From assembly GCF_001025195.1 (NCBI RefSeq), contig NZ_AP012325.1:1178001-1242000 (forward strand): a DNA stretch of 64,000 nt. The letters run 5' to 3'. Positions 1-7,302 of the stretch are shown here, piece by piece. Both the position numbers and the translations under genes were made by a program. This stretch comes from Bifidobacterium catenulatum DSM 16992 = JCM 1194 = LMG 11043. GTDB lineage: Bacteria > Actinomycetota > Actinomycetes > Actinomycetales > Bifidobacteriaceae. The first letter of the stretch is position 1. Each line of letters opens with the position of its first letter. The notes under the pieces were generated by a model, which was not told the DNA's origin, did no database searches, and was given only the letters and a program-made list of their open reading frames with translations.

Positions 1-146
1 ACGAAGTTTTCGGAGGCGATCATTTCCAAGCCGTTTTGCTGTCGGGACAGTTCGGCGTTAAGCACTTCGGCGATTTCGGGGTCCGCTTCGGCAATGGGTG
101 CGTTGAATATGTCGTTCGGGGTTTGCGCGAGGGGCGACGCGGTCAT
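1..146 (-). CDS. glyA: Serine hydroxymethyltransferase, N-terminal part only
   Basis: The gene runs off the left edge, so only about the first 48 residues are visible. They read MTASPLAQTPNDIF..., followed by a stretch ending in QQNGLEMIASENF. The IASENF block is the conserved N-terminal signature of SHMT, the PLP enzyme that interconverts serine and glycine and loads tetrahydrofolate with one-carbon units in the cytosol. The ATG is preceded by GGAGAG. It is divergent from thrC, and the shared 260-bp intergenic region shows no riboswitch I can recognise. The family call rests on this N-terminal motif alone. Confidence 0.85.
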   Translation of the reverse strand, partial: MTASPLAQTPNDIFNAPIAEADPEIAEVLNAELSRQQNGLEMIASENF

Positions 147-407
147 TGAGCTCTCCTTGGCTTGGAGGATAAAACGTTGCCCGTACGAGCATGCGGGCTT
201 AACGATGAAGTGTACGTGCATAAATCATACGGGGGAATAGGGCGTTTCGAAACATGGAAGTAATCACGAAACAAGAAGGAAACAATCGCCGATTTGCAAA
301 TTGCATGTCATCCCATTCCACGGACGCCAAGCATGTTTCTTCCCGCCCGTAACGCTACACTCAATACTGTTTGACGTTATTGTCCGTTCTATTGCTAAGG
401 AAATCCA

Positions 408-1895
408 GTGACCACGTTCCACAGCACCCGCAGCACCACCGATTCGCTCACCTCCAAGCAGGCCATCCGCAAAGGCATCGCCGACGATGGAGGCCTGTTC
501 GTAACCGACTCACTGGGCGAAACCCACGTGGACATCGCATCCCTCGCAGGCAAGTCCTACCAGCAGATCGCATTCGACGTGCTGAGCGTGTTGCTGCCCG
601 ACTTCACCGAAACCGAACTCAAAGCATGCATCAGCGAGGCATACGGCGTGCAATGGTCCGACGAAAAGATCACCCCGGTCAAGCCGCTCGGCGATGACTA
701 CGTGATGGAACTATTCAACGGACCGACCTCCGCATTCAAAGACATCGCATTGCAGATCCTGCCGCGTTTCATGGCACGCACCACCCCGACCGGCGGCGAC
801 GACAACGAGAAAATCATGATCGTGACCGCCACTTCCGGAGATACCGGCAAGGCAGCGCTCGCTGGTTTCGCGGATGCCGAGGGCACGGGCATCACCGTGT
901 TCTATCCGGAAGGCAAGGTCAGCCAGGTACAGGAACTGCAGATGAGCACACAGGCCGGTTCGAATGTAAACGTGTGCGCAGTCAAGGGCAATTTCGATGA
1001 CGCACAGTCCGCAGTCAAGCGAATTTTCGGTGACCGCGAGCTTGCCGACCGCTTGGCGTCCGGCTCACATGTGGTACTGTCTTCCGCAAATTCGATTAAT
1101 GTGGGGCGTCTAGTGCCGCAGGTCGTCTACTATTTCTCCGCTTACGCGCAGCTGCTCGAACAGCAGGTCATCAATGTTGGCGATGAGGTCGAGTTCGTGG
1201 TACCGACCGGTAATTTCGGTGATATTCTTGCCGGATATTATGCGAAGTTGCTGGGCCTGCCGGTCAAGCATCTGGTTGTTGCGTCCGATAAGAACAATGT
1301 GCTGTTCGATTTCCTGACTTCCGGCACGTATAACCGTCAGCGCCCGTTCTATCAGACGATTTCCCCGTCGATGGATATTCTCATTTCCTCGAACCTGGAG
1401 CGCATGCTGTATTACATGTCCGACAAGGACACTCGTCTGATTGCCATGCTGATGAACGATCTGAACCAATGGGGCGCCTATGAGGTTCCCGAACCAATGC
1501 TGGCCAAGATCCGTTCCCTATTCGGCACTGGCTGGGCCGATGAGGATCAGGTGCGTGAGATGATCGCGGATTGTTGGAACAAGAACCATTACGTGATCGA
1601 CCCGCACACTGCGTGCGGCTATTACGTGATGCAGCAGATGCCTCGCGATCCGCTGACGCCGCGCGTGCTGTTGAGCACCGCCAGCCCATACAAGTTCCCG
1701 CGTGTGGTCAACGAATCCTTGGGATTGGACTCTTCCGGCACGGATTTCGAATGCATGGACGTGCTTGCCGAGGCGACCGGTACCACTGCCCCAGCCGCAT
1801 TGCGTGGATTGGAAACCGCCAATGTGCGTTTCGACCATGTCGTTGATATCGACGGTATGGAAGACTTCGTCGAGCAGGCCGCCAAAACCCTGTAA
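408..1895 (+). CDS. thrC: Threonine synthase
   Basis: 495 residues, the normal length for the long form of this PLP enzyme, which converts O-phosphohomoserine to threonine. Visible blocks are GPTSAFKD with the PLP lysine at about K111, the phosphate-binding SGDTGKAAL, and VPTGNFGDILAGYY. The start is a GTG with AAGGA six bases upstream; the ATG at 371 belongs to another frame. It stands alone, divergent from glyA and followed by a terminator hairpin. No other threonine pathway gene lies in the window. Confidence 0.95.
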   Translation: MTTFHSTRSTTDSLTSKQAIRKGIADDGGLFVTDSLGETHVDIASLAGKSYQQIAFDVLSVLLPDFTETELKACISEAYGVQWSDEKITPVKPLGDDYVMELFNGPTSAFKDIALQILPRFMARTTPTGGDDNEKIMIVTATSGDTGKAALAGFADAEGTGITVFYPEGKVSQVQELQMSTQAGSNVNVCAVKGNFDDAQSAVKRIFGDRELADRLASGSHVVLSSANSINVGRLVPQVVYYFSAYAQLLEQQVINVGDEVEFVVPTGNFGDILAGYYAKLLGLPVKHLVVASDKNNVLFDFLTSGTYNRQRPFYQTISPSMDILISSNLERMLYYMSDKDTRLIAMLMNDLNQWGAYEVPEPMLAKIRSLFGTGWADEDQVREMIADCWNKNHYVIDPHTACGYYVMQQMPRDPLTPRVLLSTASPYKFPRVVNESLGLDSSGTDFECMDVLAEATGTTAPAALRGLETANVRFDHVVDIDGMEDFVEQAAKTL

Positions 1896-1932
1896 ACGAA
1901 GCGCGCCTTCGAACCGTTAGTTCGTCACCGCC

Positions 1933-1962
1933 GGCCGTCCGCAATGCGCGGGCGGTCGTTTT
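1933..1962 (+). terminator. Rho-independent terminator after thrC
   Basis: About ten base pairs of GC-rich stem (1933-1942 with 1948-1957, including G-T wobbles) around a five-base loop, followed by GTTTT. It sits 38 bases after the thrC stop. Confidence 0.65.
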
Positions 1963-2003
1963 CGTCAAGGATGCTACAGTTGCATGCTCGGAGGCGAACT
2001 AGC

Positions 2004-3308
2004 ATGGCATCACCAACGACATCCGCATCTGAATCAATGCAGCAGAAACAATCGACACAACAATCGAACAAGCCAAAGCAGCCACAACATAAGCATGATC
2101 GTCTCATCACACGTGATATGGCGTTGGTCATGCTCGCGACCTTCTGCTTCATGTCGAGCAACATGCTTGCCAATCCGATCGTCGCCGGATATGCGGAATC
2201 GTTGGGCGCGTCCGGCATGCTGATGGGTGTGGTGGCCGGATCGATGAGTTTCATCTCATTGTTCTGCCGCCCTATCGCAGGCAATCTTTCCGACAGAACC
2301 AGCAAGCGTACGCTTGTGGCGGCTGGCACGGTACTCTATTTCGCCGCAGGCCTGCTGTACTATTTCGCGGACTCCCCCATCATGCTCATCATGGCGCGTG
2401 TGATCAACGGTGTCGGTTTCGCATGCTGTTCGGTCTGCTTGGCCACGTGGATGTCGCTTCTGCTGCCGATTCGCCATATGGGTGCCGGCATGGGATTATA
2501 CGGCACGATGAACGCGCTTGCCATGGCGGTCGGCCCGGCATTCGGTATTCGCGCGCAAAAGTACATCGGCTATCGGCTAACGTTTTTGAGTTCGCTGGTA
2601 TTGGCGGCGATCATGTTGATCGCCACGTTGATGGTGAAGAATGGCGGACAGCCGGTACGCAAAAAGCAGACTTCCATAACGGAGAATCCTTCCACTACCG
2701 TAGACATTGACGGTTCTGCTGGCACAACCAAAAAACATCGTTTTTCGATCCGTTCGATTTTAGAACCACGCGTGGTGCCGTTGTCGTTGACGTTCATGAT
2801 GTTCGCCATAGCGTATTTCGCGAATCAATCGTTCATAATGAACTATATCGAGGCACGTCATCTGCCGGTGTCGGCCGACCTGTTTTTCATGTTCTATGCG
2901 GTCGCGTTATTGGTGTTGAGGCTAGGGTTGCGTGACCTGTTTGATAGTAAGGGCTTCCGTTTTTGGCTTACGGTCTGCTCGTTGGGCATGCTGGCGATGC
3001 TCGCGTGCATGACGTTCCTGTTCAACGATTGGATGCTGTTGTTGTCCGCGATCTTCACTGCCATCGGCTACGGCTTGATGAGTTCAGTCACGCAGGCGCA
3101 GGCCGTAGTGATTGCCGGTCGCGAGCGCAGTGGTATTGCGAATAGTACGTATTATGCGGGTATTGATTTGGGTATGTCGGTTGGTCCGTTTGTGGGTGGT
3201 TTGGTGTATGGGCGTTTGTCTGCTGTGTGGTTTTATCCGGTGTTGATGTTGACGATGCCTGTTGCTTGGTTGATTTATTTGTTGTGTGTGAGGCGTGTTT
3301 CGCGGTAG
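2004..3308 (+). CDS. MFS transporter, DHA1-like
   Basis: 434 residues with a polar Gln/Ser-rich N-terminus and about 12 hydrophobic segments. The loop between helices 2 and 3 reads GNLSDRTSKR, the MFS motif A (GxLxDRxGRK-like). The substrate is unknown; the fold suggests a proton-coupled exporter in the inner membrane. I start at the ATG at 2004 because GGAGG lies 11 bases upstream, although the frame is open from 1944. The last 180 bases use markedly more T/G-ending codons than the rest of the gene, which hints at a recombined 3' end. Confidence 0.85.
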   Translation: MASPTTSASESMQQKQSTQQSNKPKQPQHKHDRLITRDMALVMLATFCFMSSNMLANPIVAGYAESLGASGMLMGVVAGSMSFISLFCRPIAGNLSDRTSKRTLVAAGTVLYFAAGLLYYFADSPIMLIMARVINGVGFACCSVCLATWMSLLLPIRHMGAGMGLYGTMNALAMAVGPAFGIRAQKYIGYRLTFLSSLVLAAIMLIATLMVKNGGQPVRKKQTSITENPSTTVDIDGSAGTTKKHRFSIRSILEPRVVPLSLTFMMFAIAYFANQSFIMNYIEARHLPVSADLFFMFYAVALLVLRLGLRDLFDSKGFRFWLTVCSLGMLAMLACMTFLFNDWMLLLSAIFTAIGYGLMSSVTQAQAVVIAGRERSGIANSTYYAGIDLGMSVGPFVGGLVYGRLSAVWFYPVLMLTMPVAWLIYLLCVRRVSR

Positions 3309-3377
3309 TTGTTGGCATCGTGTGCGAGGTTTCTGCCGTAAACCATTCCAAGCGCGTGTCGTTCTAACTGTTTTTGC

Positions 3378-3416
3378 GGTCGGTCGTATTTTCCATATAC
3401 GGCAATATGACCGACC
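3378..3416. other. Hairpin downstream of the MFS gene
   Basis: GGTCGGTCGTATT (3378-3390) pairs with AATATGACCGACC (3404-3416), with one mismatch. It lies between the converging MFS gene and HAD fragment but has no clear T-run on either strand, so terminator function is only inferred. Confidence 0.4.
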
Positions 3417-3507
3417 GACGCCCATCCTGGCTCGTGCAAGGCGTCCATGCCGAAGGGGAGATGTCAAGATCGGCCCTTGCCGCCGTATTCCGTTCCAGCC
3501 TTTCCGG

Positions 3508-3783
3508 CTATTTGACTTGGTGGATTTTGTTGCCTTTGACCATGTAGGCACGTCGGGCCATGTCGATCATGGGCTGGTCGAATCGGCTGTCTGTGTAGAA
3601 TTCGTCCACTCGAACGTTGTCTCCGTAGAGTTCGCGGAATCGTTTGGGCTTGTATTTGATGGCATAGCGCAGTACCGGGGCGATGTACCGCAATACCTTC
3701 GGATTGTATTTGACCGAAAACAGGTACAGGTCGAACAGGCTTTCTCCGTCATAGATGGTTCCATCGAAGTCGAATACACGCAT
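3508..3783 (-). CDS. HAD-IB-type phosphatase with internal deletion
   Basis: Short open frame of 91 residues. The N-terminus MRVFDFDGTIYDG is HAD motif I with the nucleophile Asp, followed by the helical region seen in the roughly 200-residue HAD-IB proteins. The sequence then jumps to VDEFYTDSRFDQPM and MARRAYMVKGNKI, which resembles motif IV and the C-terminal strand of the same family. The central part, about 100 residues carrying motif II (Ser/Thr) and motif III (Lys), is absent while the frame stays open. The protein is probably inactive, effectively a pseudogene. I choose the ATG at 3783, with GAGGAAG upstream; the frame is open to 3816. Confidence 0.65.
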   Translation of the reverse strand: MRVFDFDGTIYDGESLFDLYLFSVKYNPKVLRYIAPVLRYAIKYKPKRFRELYGDNVRVDEFYTDSRFDQPMIDMARRAYMVKGNKIHQVK

Positions 3784-3896
3784 GTATGCAGCTCTCACTT
3801 CCTCGTATGCGCGCATTCAACACGCGCCATTGCACCTCATGCTAAAGTCCGAAGGCTGATTCCTTCTTACACCAAGGTGAACGGCCGGCGACCGCA

Positions 3897-3928
3897 ATGT
3901 GCACAAATTGCACATCTCAATGCACATT
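3897..3928. promoter_or_regulatory. TGCACAT inverted repeat, possible operator
   Basis: ATGTGCA (3897-3903) and TGCACAT (3909-3915) form a perfect 7-5-7 inverted repeat, followed by a third half-site, TGCACAT, at 3921-3927. It lies about 115 bp upstream of the HAD fragment start and just after the Fic gene. The binding protein is unknown. Confidence 0.35.
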
Positions 3929-3981
3929 CGGTTCATGTCACGTTTGGAAGGAGGAACCACCACCACAACACAGTCGGACCG

Positions 3982-4866
3982 CTATTCGCCCCATAGGAGC
4001 CGTTCGCGCTGCTGATACTCCTCATCGAACAACGGCTGGGCCTTCGTGTCGATGAGCTTGGCGAATTCCAGATCCTCATCTCGTTCCACCCGATGCTCAG
4101 CCATATTCCATTGGTCATGATACGTGTAACGCAATGCCTCGGCATCCGTTTTCAGAACATGCGACCGGTAAAGGTCCCGTTCGAATAGAAGCGTATCAAC
4201 CAGCCATCCTGGCTCGTCCGGAAACTTGCTGATGCCATTGACGTACTCCGCACGATACGCGTCATGGACAAGGACAGGCAACGCATCGATACGCAAAAGC
4301 TCCTTGAACATGATAAGCCGTCCGATTCGACCGTTGCCGTCCGAAAATGGGTGAATCTTCTCAAACGTCCAATGGACACGGGCGATCTGATACGGTTCAT
4401 CCTCAAGTTTCGTGCACATATCAAACAGCCTGTCCATAAATTCGGGAACATCCTGCGGCAGCGCAGTCCTTGTCGGAGTGACAGGATTGCCAATAAAGTT
4501 CGGCCGAGTCTTGTAGCCGCCCACGTTGAAAAGCGAGTCGGAGACCTGTCTGGTGCCCTGCTTGAGAATGGCATGCAGATGACAGACCATATCCCGGTCC
4601 ACCGGCTCATCAGCATGGTCGAGAATCCAACGGAACGCAGCGAAATGATTACGGGTTTCCAACGCATCGTCAGGATTGACCTGTTCGCTGCCATCCGTGG
4701 TATAGGTACCGGTGGCAAATAGCTGCGCGGTCTGTTTGGCAGTAAGGGTGGAACCTTCCATATGATTGGAATTCCATGCGAACTGGATTTGTGTAGTCGT
4801 GTAAATGCCGTCACCATATCGAGTATCACGCTCTCGGATAAGACGCTCCACGATACGTTCCGCCAT
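3982..4866 (-). CDS. Fic-domain protein (probable AMPylase), class II
   Basis: 294 residues. The catalytic Fic motif is complete, HPFSDGNGRIGR at 172-183, with His172 as base. The family usually transfers AMP from ATP to Ser/Thr/Tyr of target proteins. Residues 33-38, SNHMEG, match the (S/T)xxxE(G/N) inhibitory helix; its position N-terminal to the Fic core defines class II, which is self-inhibited rather than held by a separate antitoxin. This agrees with the absence of an antitoxin-like gene next to it. The ATG at 4866 has GGAAGGA seven bases upstream. The target is unknown. Confidence 0.88.
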   Translation of the reverse strand: MAERIVERLIRERDTRYGDGIYTTTQIQFAWNSNHMEGSTLTAKQTAQLFATGTYTTDGSEQVNPDDALETRNHFAAFRWILDHADEPVDRDMVCHLHAILKQGTRQVSDSLFNVGGYKTRPNFIGNPVTPTRTALPQDVPEFMDRLFDMCTKLEDEPYQIARVHWTFEKIHPFSDGNGRIGRLIMFKELLRIDALPVLVHDAYRAEYVNGISKFPDEPGWLVDTLLFERDLYRSHVLKTDAEALRYTYHDQWNMAEHRVERDEDLEFAKLIDTKAQPLFDEEYQQRERLLWGE

Positions 4867-4921
4867 AACCCCATCCTTCCTTCATTCCGCTCGACTATCC
4901 TCCCATGGTAATTCATTTAGG

Positions 4922-5620
4922 CTAGAAACCGTGGTGGATGTCGTATATCCTGCAGGTTGGTTCCATGTCGAACGTGACCGTGTCGAACTGTTCGGGATGG
5001 TGCACGAACGTATCGATCAGTTTCCATTGGCGACGGCTGATGCCGATACGATAGTCCGGACGGACCATAAGCACCGGCGCTTTCGGCTGGAGTTCCTCCA
5101 AGAGCTGCGCGCGCTGTTCGAAGCATTCATCATCGTCGATCCATACGATCGGCGCGGGTTCATTCTCTTCGCATTCGATGCGTACGCGTCGTTGGATGGT
5201 CTGCCATTTGCCTGTCTCACGTCCCCATTTGGTGACAGGATCGTACCAGGTGATGACATCGACCAGCATGGGATCCCAGCCGAGCATCGGGTCGAGAATC
5301 TGACTGCAGTATGGCTGCCAGGTGGACAGCCACCACAATTCCACAATGCCGTCAACTGCCAACGCGTACATGGCGTCGGACAGTTCGCTGGACCAGTGGA
5401 TGCGCCATGAGCCTACGGGCGTGTGGGCTTTTTCGTTGCCGTCCAAGTGGAACGCTTTTTCAGGATTGTACATTTTCGCGTAGGGACTGTCGGGCTTCGC
5501 CCAGGTCATAACTTTGTTCACGCCGCCCCTGCGCAAAAGCTTGTCATCCGGAAAAGCGTTGAGCACCCCATCGAAATCCGTGAACACCACAGGCTTGGAA
5601 AACATTTTCAAATCCGTCAT
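4922..5620 (-). CDS. HAD-like phosphatase of unknown role
   Basis: 232 residues. VVFTDFDGVLN near the N-terminus is HAD motif I (DxDG), LWWLSTW at mid-protein fits motif II, and IVWIDDDE fits the C-terminal acidic motif IV. This pattern resembles the HAD domains linked to nucleic-acid end repair (HAD_SAK type), but I assign only the superfamily. The ATG at 5620 follows AGGGGAG by five bases; a GTG at 5626 is possible. It ends 55 bp upstream of the Fic start on the same strand, so the two may be co-transcribed. Confidence 0.7.
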   Translation of the reverse strand: MTDLKMFSKPVVFTDFDGVLNAFPDDKLLRRGGVNKVMTWAKPDSPYAKMYNPEKAFHLDGNEKAHTPVGSWRIHWSSELSDAMYALAVDGIVELWWLSTWQPYCSQILDPMLGWDPMLVDVITWYDPVTKWGRETGKWQTIQRRVRIECEENEPAPIVWIDDDECFEQRAQLLEELQPKAPVLMVRPDYRIGISRRQWKLIDTFVHHPEQFDTVTFDMEPTCRIYDIHHGF

Positions 5621-5853
5621 CACCACTCCCCTTTCAATTTATATTGACCTTACGGTTTTCTCACTACGTTTTACCTGACAAATACTGACAGCACCGCCAT
5701 CGTTTTATTTGCTACACTCGGATTAGTTCGGCACGGACGTCGAACGACCGCAGGCACGAATATAGGCAACCGCAAACGTGGTCCATAGATGCGCCAAACA
5801 TGATGCGCGGACGCATCCAAAAAAGCGGTCACCATCACGCAAAGGAGCGAAAC

Positions 5854-6738
5854 ATGGCAGACGAATCATCGAAGATTCCAGAGAAAACCGTCGAACAAAT
5901 CTTCGACGAACGTTATCCCCTCGACAAATGGGAGGATTCAAACTACTCGATACTCGACAAATTCTCAATGCGCGGCCGCAAAGGCTTCGTCACCGGAGCC
6001 GCAGGCGGTCTAGGACGCAACGCGGCGGCCGCGCTCGCCCAAGCCGGAGCAGACGTCGCACTAGTCGACCTGCCCAGCCAAGAAGACAAGCTCACCGAAC
6101 TGGCGAAAGACATGAGCGAACGTTTCGGCACCAACGTCATCGCGCTCACCTGCGACGTCACCAATGTCGAACAAGTAGCCGAACTCAAAACACAATTGGT
6201 GGAACAGCTGGGCACCGTCGACTTCGCGTTCCTCAACGCCGGAGTCAACGTACCGGGCGACGATCAAGACGCCACCGAAGAAGTATGGACGCGCACCATC
6301 AACATCAACCTCAACGGCACCTACCGTACCGGCCGCATCGCGCATGAAATCATGCGCGAACACGGTCATGGCGGCTCACTGATCTTCACAGCCTCCCTGT
6401 CCGGACACAACGCGAACTACATGATGGGAAGTCCGACGCCGGTGAACGCGTATGGCGCCACCAAAGCGGCCATCATGGAACACTCACGTTACCTTGCCGC
6501 AGCGCTCGCCAAAGATGGCATCCGTTCCAACACCATCTCCCCCGGATACGTGTGGTCTGGAATTTTCAATGGCCGTATCGACATGCCTGGCCACGACGCC
6601 ATGCTCGAGGTCGTGCCGATGCATCGTTTCGGCACGAATGACGAGATTGCCAGCACGGTGCTCTTCCTCGCCAGCGACGCGTCCTCGTACGTTACTGGCA
6701 CTGACATTCGCGTAGACGGCGGCTACAGCGTCTTCTAA
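5854..6738 (+). CDS. SDR oxidoreductase, mannitol/sorbose-reductase-like
   Basis: 294 residues. A classical SDR with the NAD(P)-binding TGAAGGLG at 47-54, NAG at 128-130, Asn152, a serine near 181, and the catalytic Tyr200-x-x-x-Lys204 (YGATK). An N-terminal extension of about 40 residues before the Rossmann fold, together with the overall pattern, recalls NADP-dependent mannitol or sorbose dehydrogenases, but the substrate is an inference. The ATG at 5854 has AAAGGAG upstream; the frame is also open from 5800. It stands alone. Confidence 0.8.
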   Translation: MADESSKIPEKTVEQIFDERYPLDKWEDSNYSILDKFSMRGRKGFVTGAAGGLGRNAAAALAQAGADVALVDLPSQEDKLTELAKDMSERFGTNVIALTCDVTNVEQVAELKTQLVEQLGTVDFAFLNAGVNVPGDDQDATEEVWTRTININLNGTYRTGRIAHEIMREHGHGGSLIFTASLSGHNANYMMGSPTPVNAYGATKAAIMEHSRYLAAALAKDGIRSNTISPGYVWSGIFNGRIDMPGHDAMLEVVPMHRFGTNDEIASTVLFLASDASSYVTGTDIRVDGGYSVF

Positions 6739-6759
6739 CCTCTAACGACCATCTAACGC

Positions 6760-6802
6760 GTTGAGGCCGGCCATGGCTCACAGCCCTCCGACCGACCTCA
6801 AC
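6760..6802. other. Hairpin after the SDR gene
   Basis: GTTGAGGCCGG (6760-6770) pairs with CCGACCTCAAC (6792-6802), 11 bp with one mismatch and a 21-base loop. There is no T-run. It may end SDR transcription. Confidence 0.4.
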
Positions 6803-6890
6803 AGACGTCTATTCGCGCTTTATATCGGCACGAAGTCCAAAAACCGTAAGAAGCAATCACGCCGGCATCAATTCGCCAGTAGCCCGACAG

Positions 6891-7117
6891 CATTTGACGT
6901 TTCCGTTGTTGTCGGATGCCGATCTGACTGTGCATCGTTTGTATGGCGCGTATGGTGAGAAGAAGTTGTATGGCAAGGTTTATGAGGGTGTGATTCGTTC
7001 GACTTTCGTGATCGATGGTGATGGAGTGATTCGTGTGGCCCGGCACAACGTGCGCGAAAGGCCATGTTGATTCTTTGCTGCGTGCGCTCGATAAGCTTGA
7101 TGGTTCCGTTTTTCTAG
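6891..7117 (+). pseudogene. Truncated, frameshifted 3' copy of bcp
   Basis: This stretch aligns with the last 75 or so codons of the intact bcp at 11053-11280, for example LLSDADLTVHRLYGAYGEKK and then VYEGVIRSTFVIDGDG. The 5' two-thirds of the gene is missing. A two-base loss near 7058 (GTGCGCGAAAGG against GTGCGTGCGAAGGG) shifts the frame, and an extra T lies near the stop. It cannot encode a functional peroxiredoxin. The similarity continues past the stop into non-coding DNA. Confidence 0.85.
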
Positions 7118-7158
7118 CTTGGAATGCGATGCGGTCTTTTGAATCAGTTTTTCCATAT
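6891..7158 (+). repeat. Direct repeat, left copy (bcp 3' end plus flank)
   Basis: This 268-bp segment is similar to 11053-11318 in the same orientation. It starts abruptly at CATTTGACGTT in both copies and ends just after a shared ATCAGTTTTT. The two copies bracket about 3.9 kb, including the 812-residue protein. Divergence is spread along the repeat, so it is not a recent copy. Confidence 0.85.
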
Positions 7159-7302
7159 GAAAGGTGCAAGCTAATTTACACGCATTAATTAGGCGTCTCG
7201 CAGGAGAAGTCCTTGCAGAGGAAAGAGCGCGACGACCCCAGCCACCAACAAGCGAATCGCCTTCTTCCGGCACGTCGGCTTGCTCCATTATTCCGCCATC
7301 AC

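Noticed and set aside
147..407. Riboswitch (THF, ZTP or glycine type) before glyA
   Set aside because: Only a weak four-bp CCCG/CGGG stem is visible and none of the conserved aptamer blocks are present.
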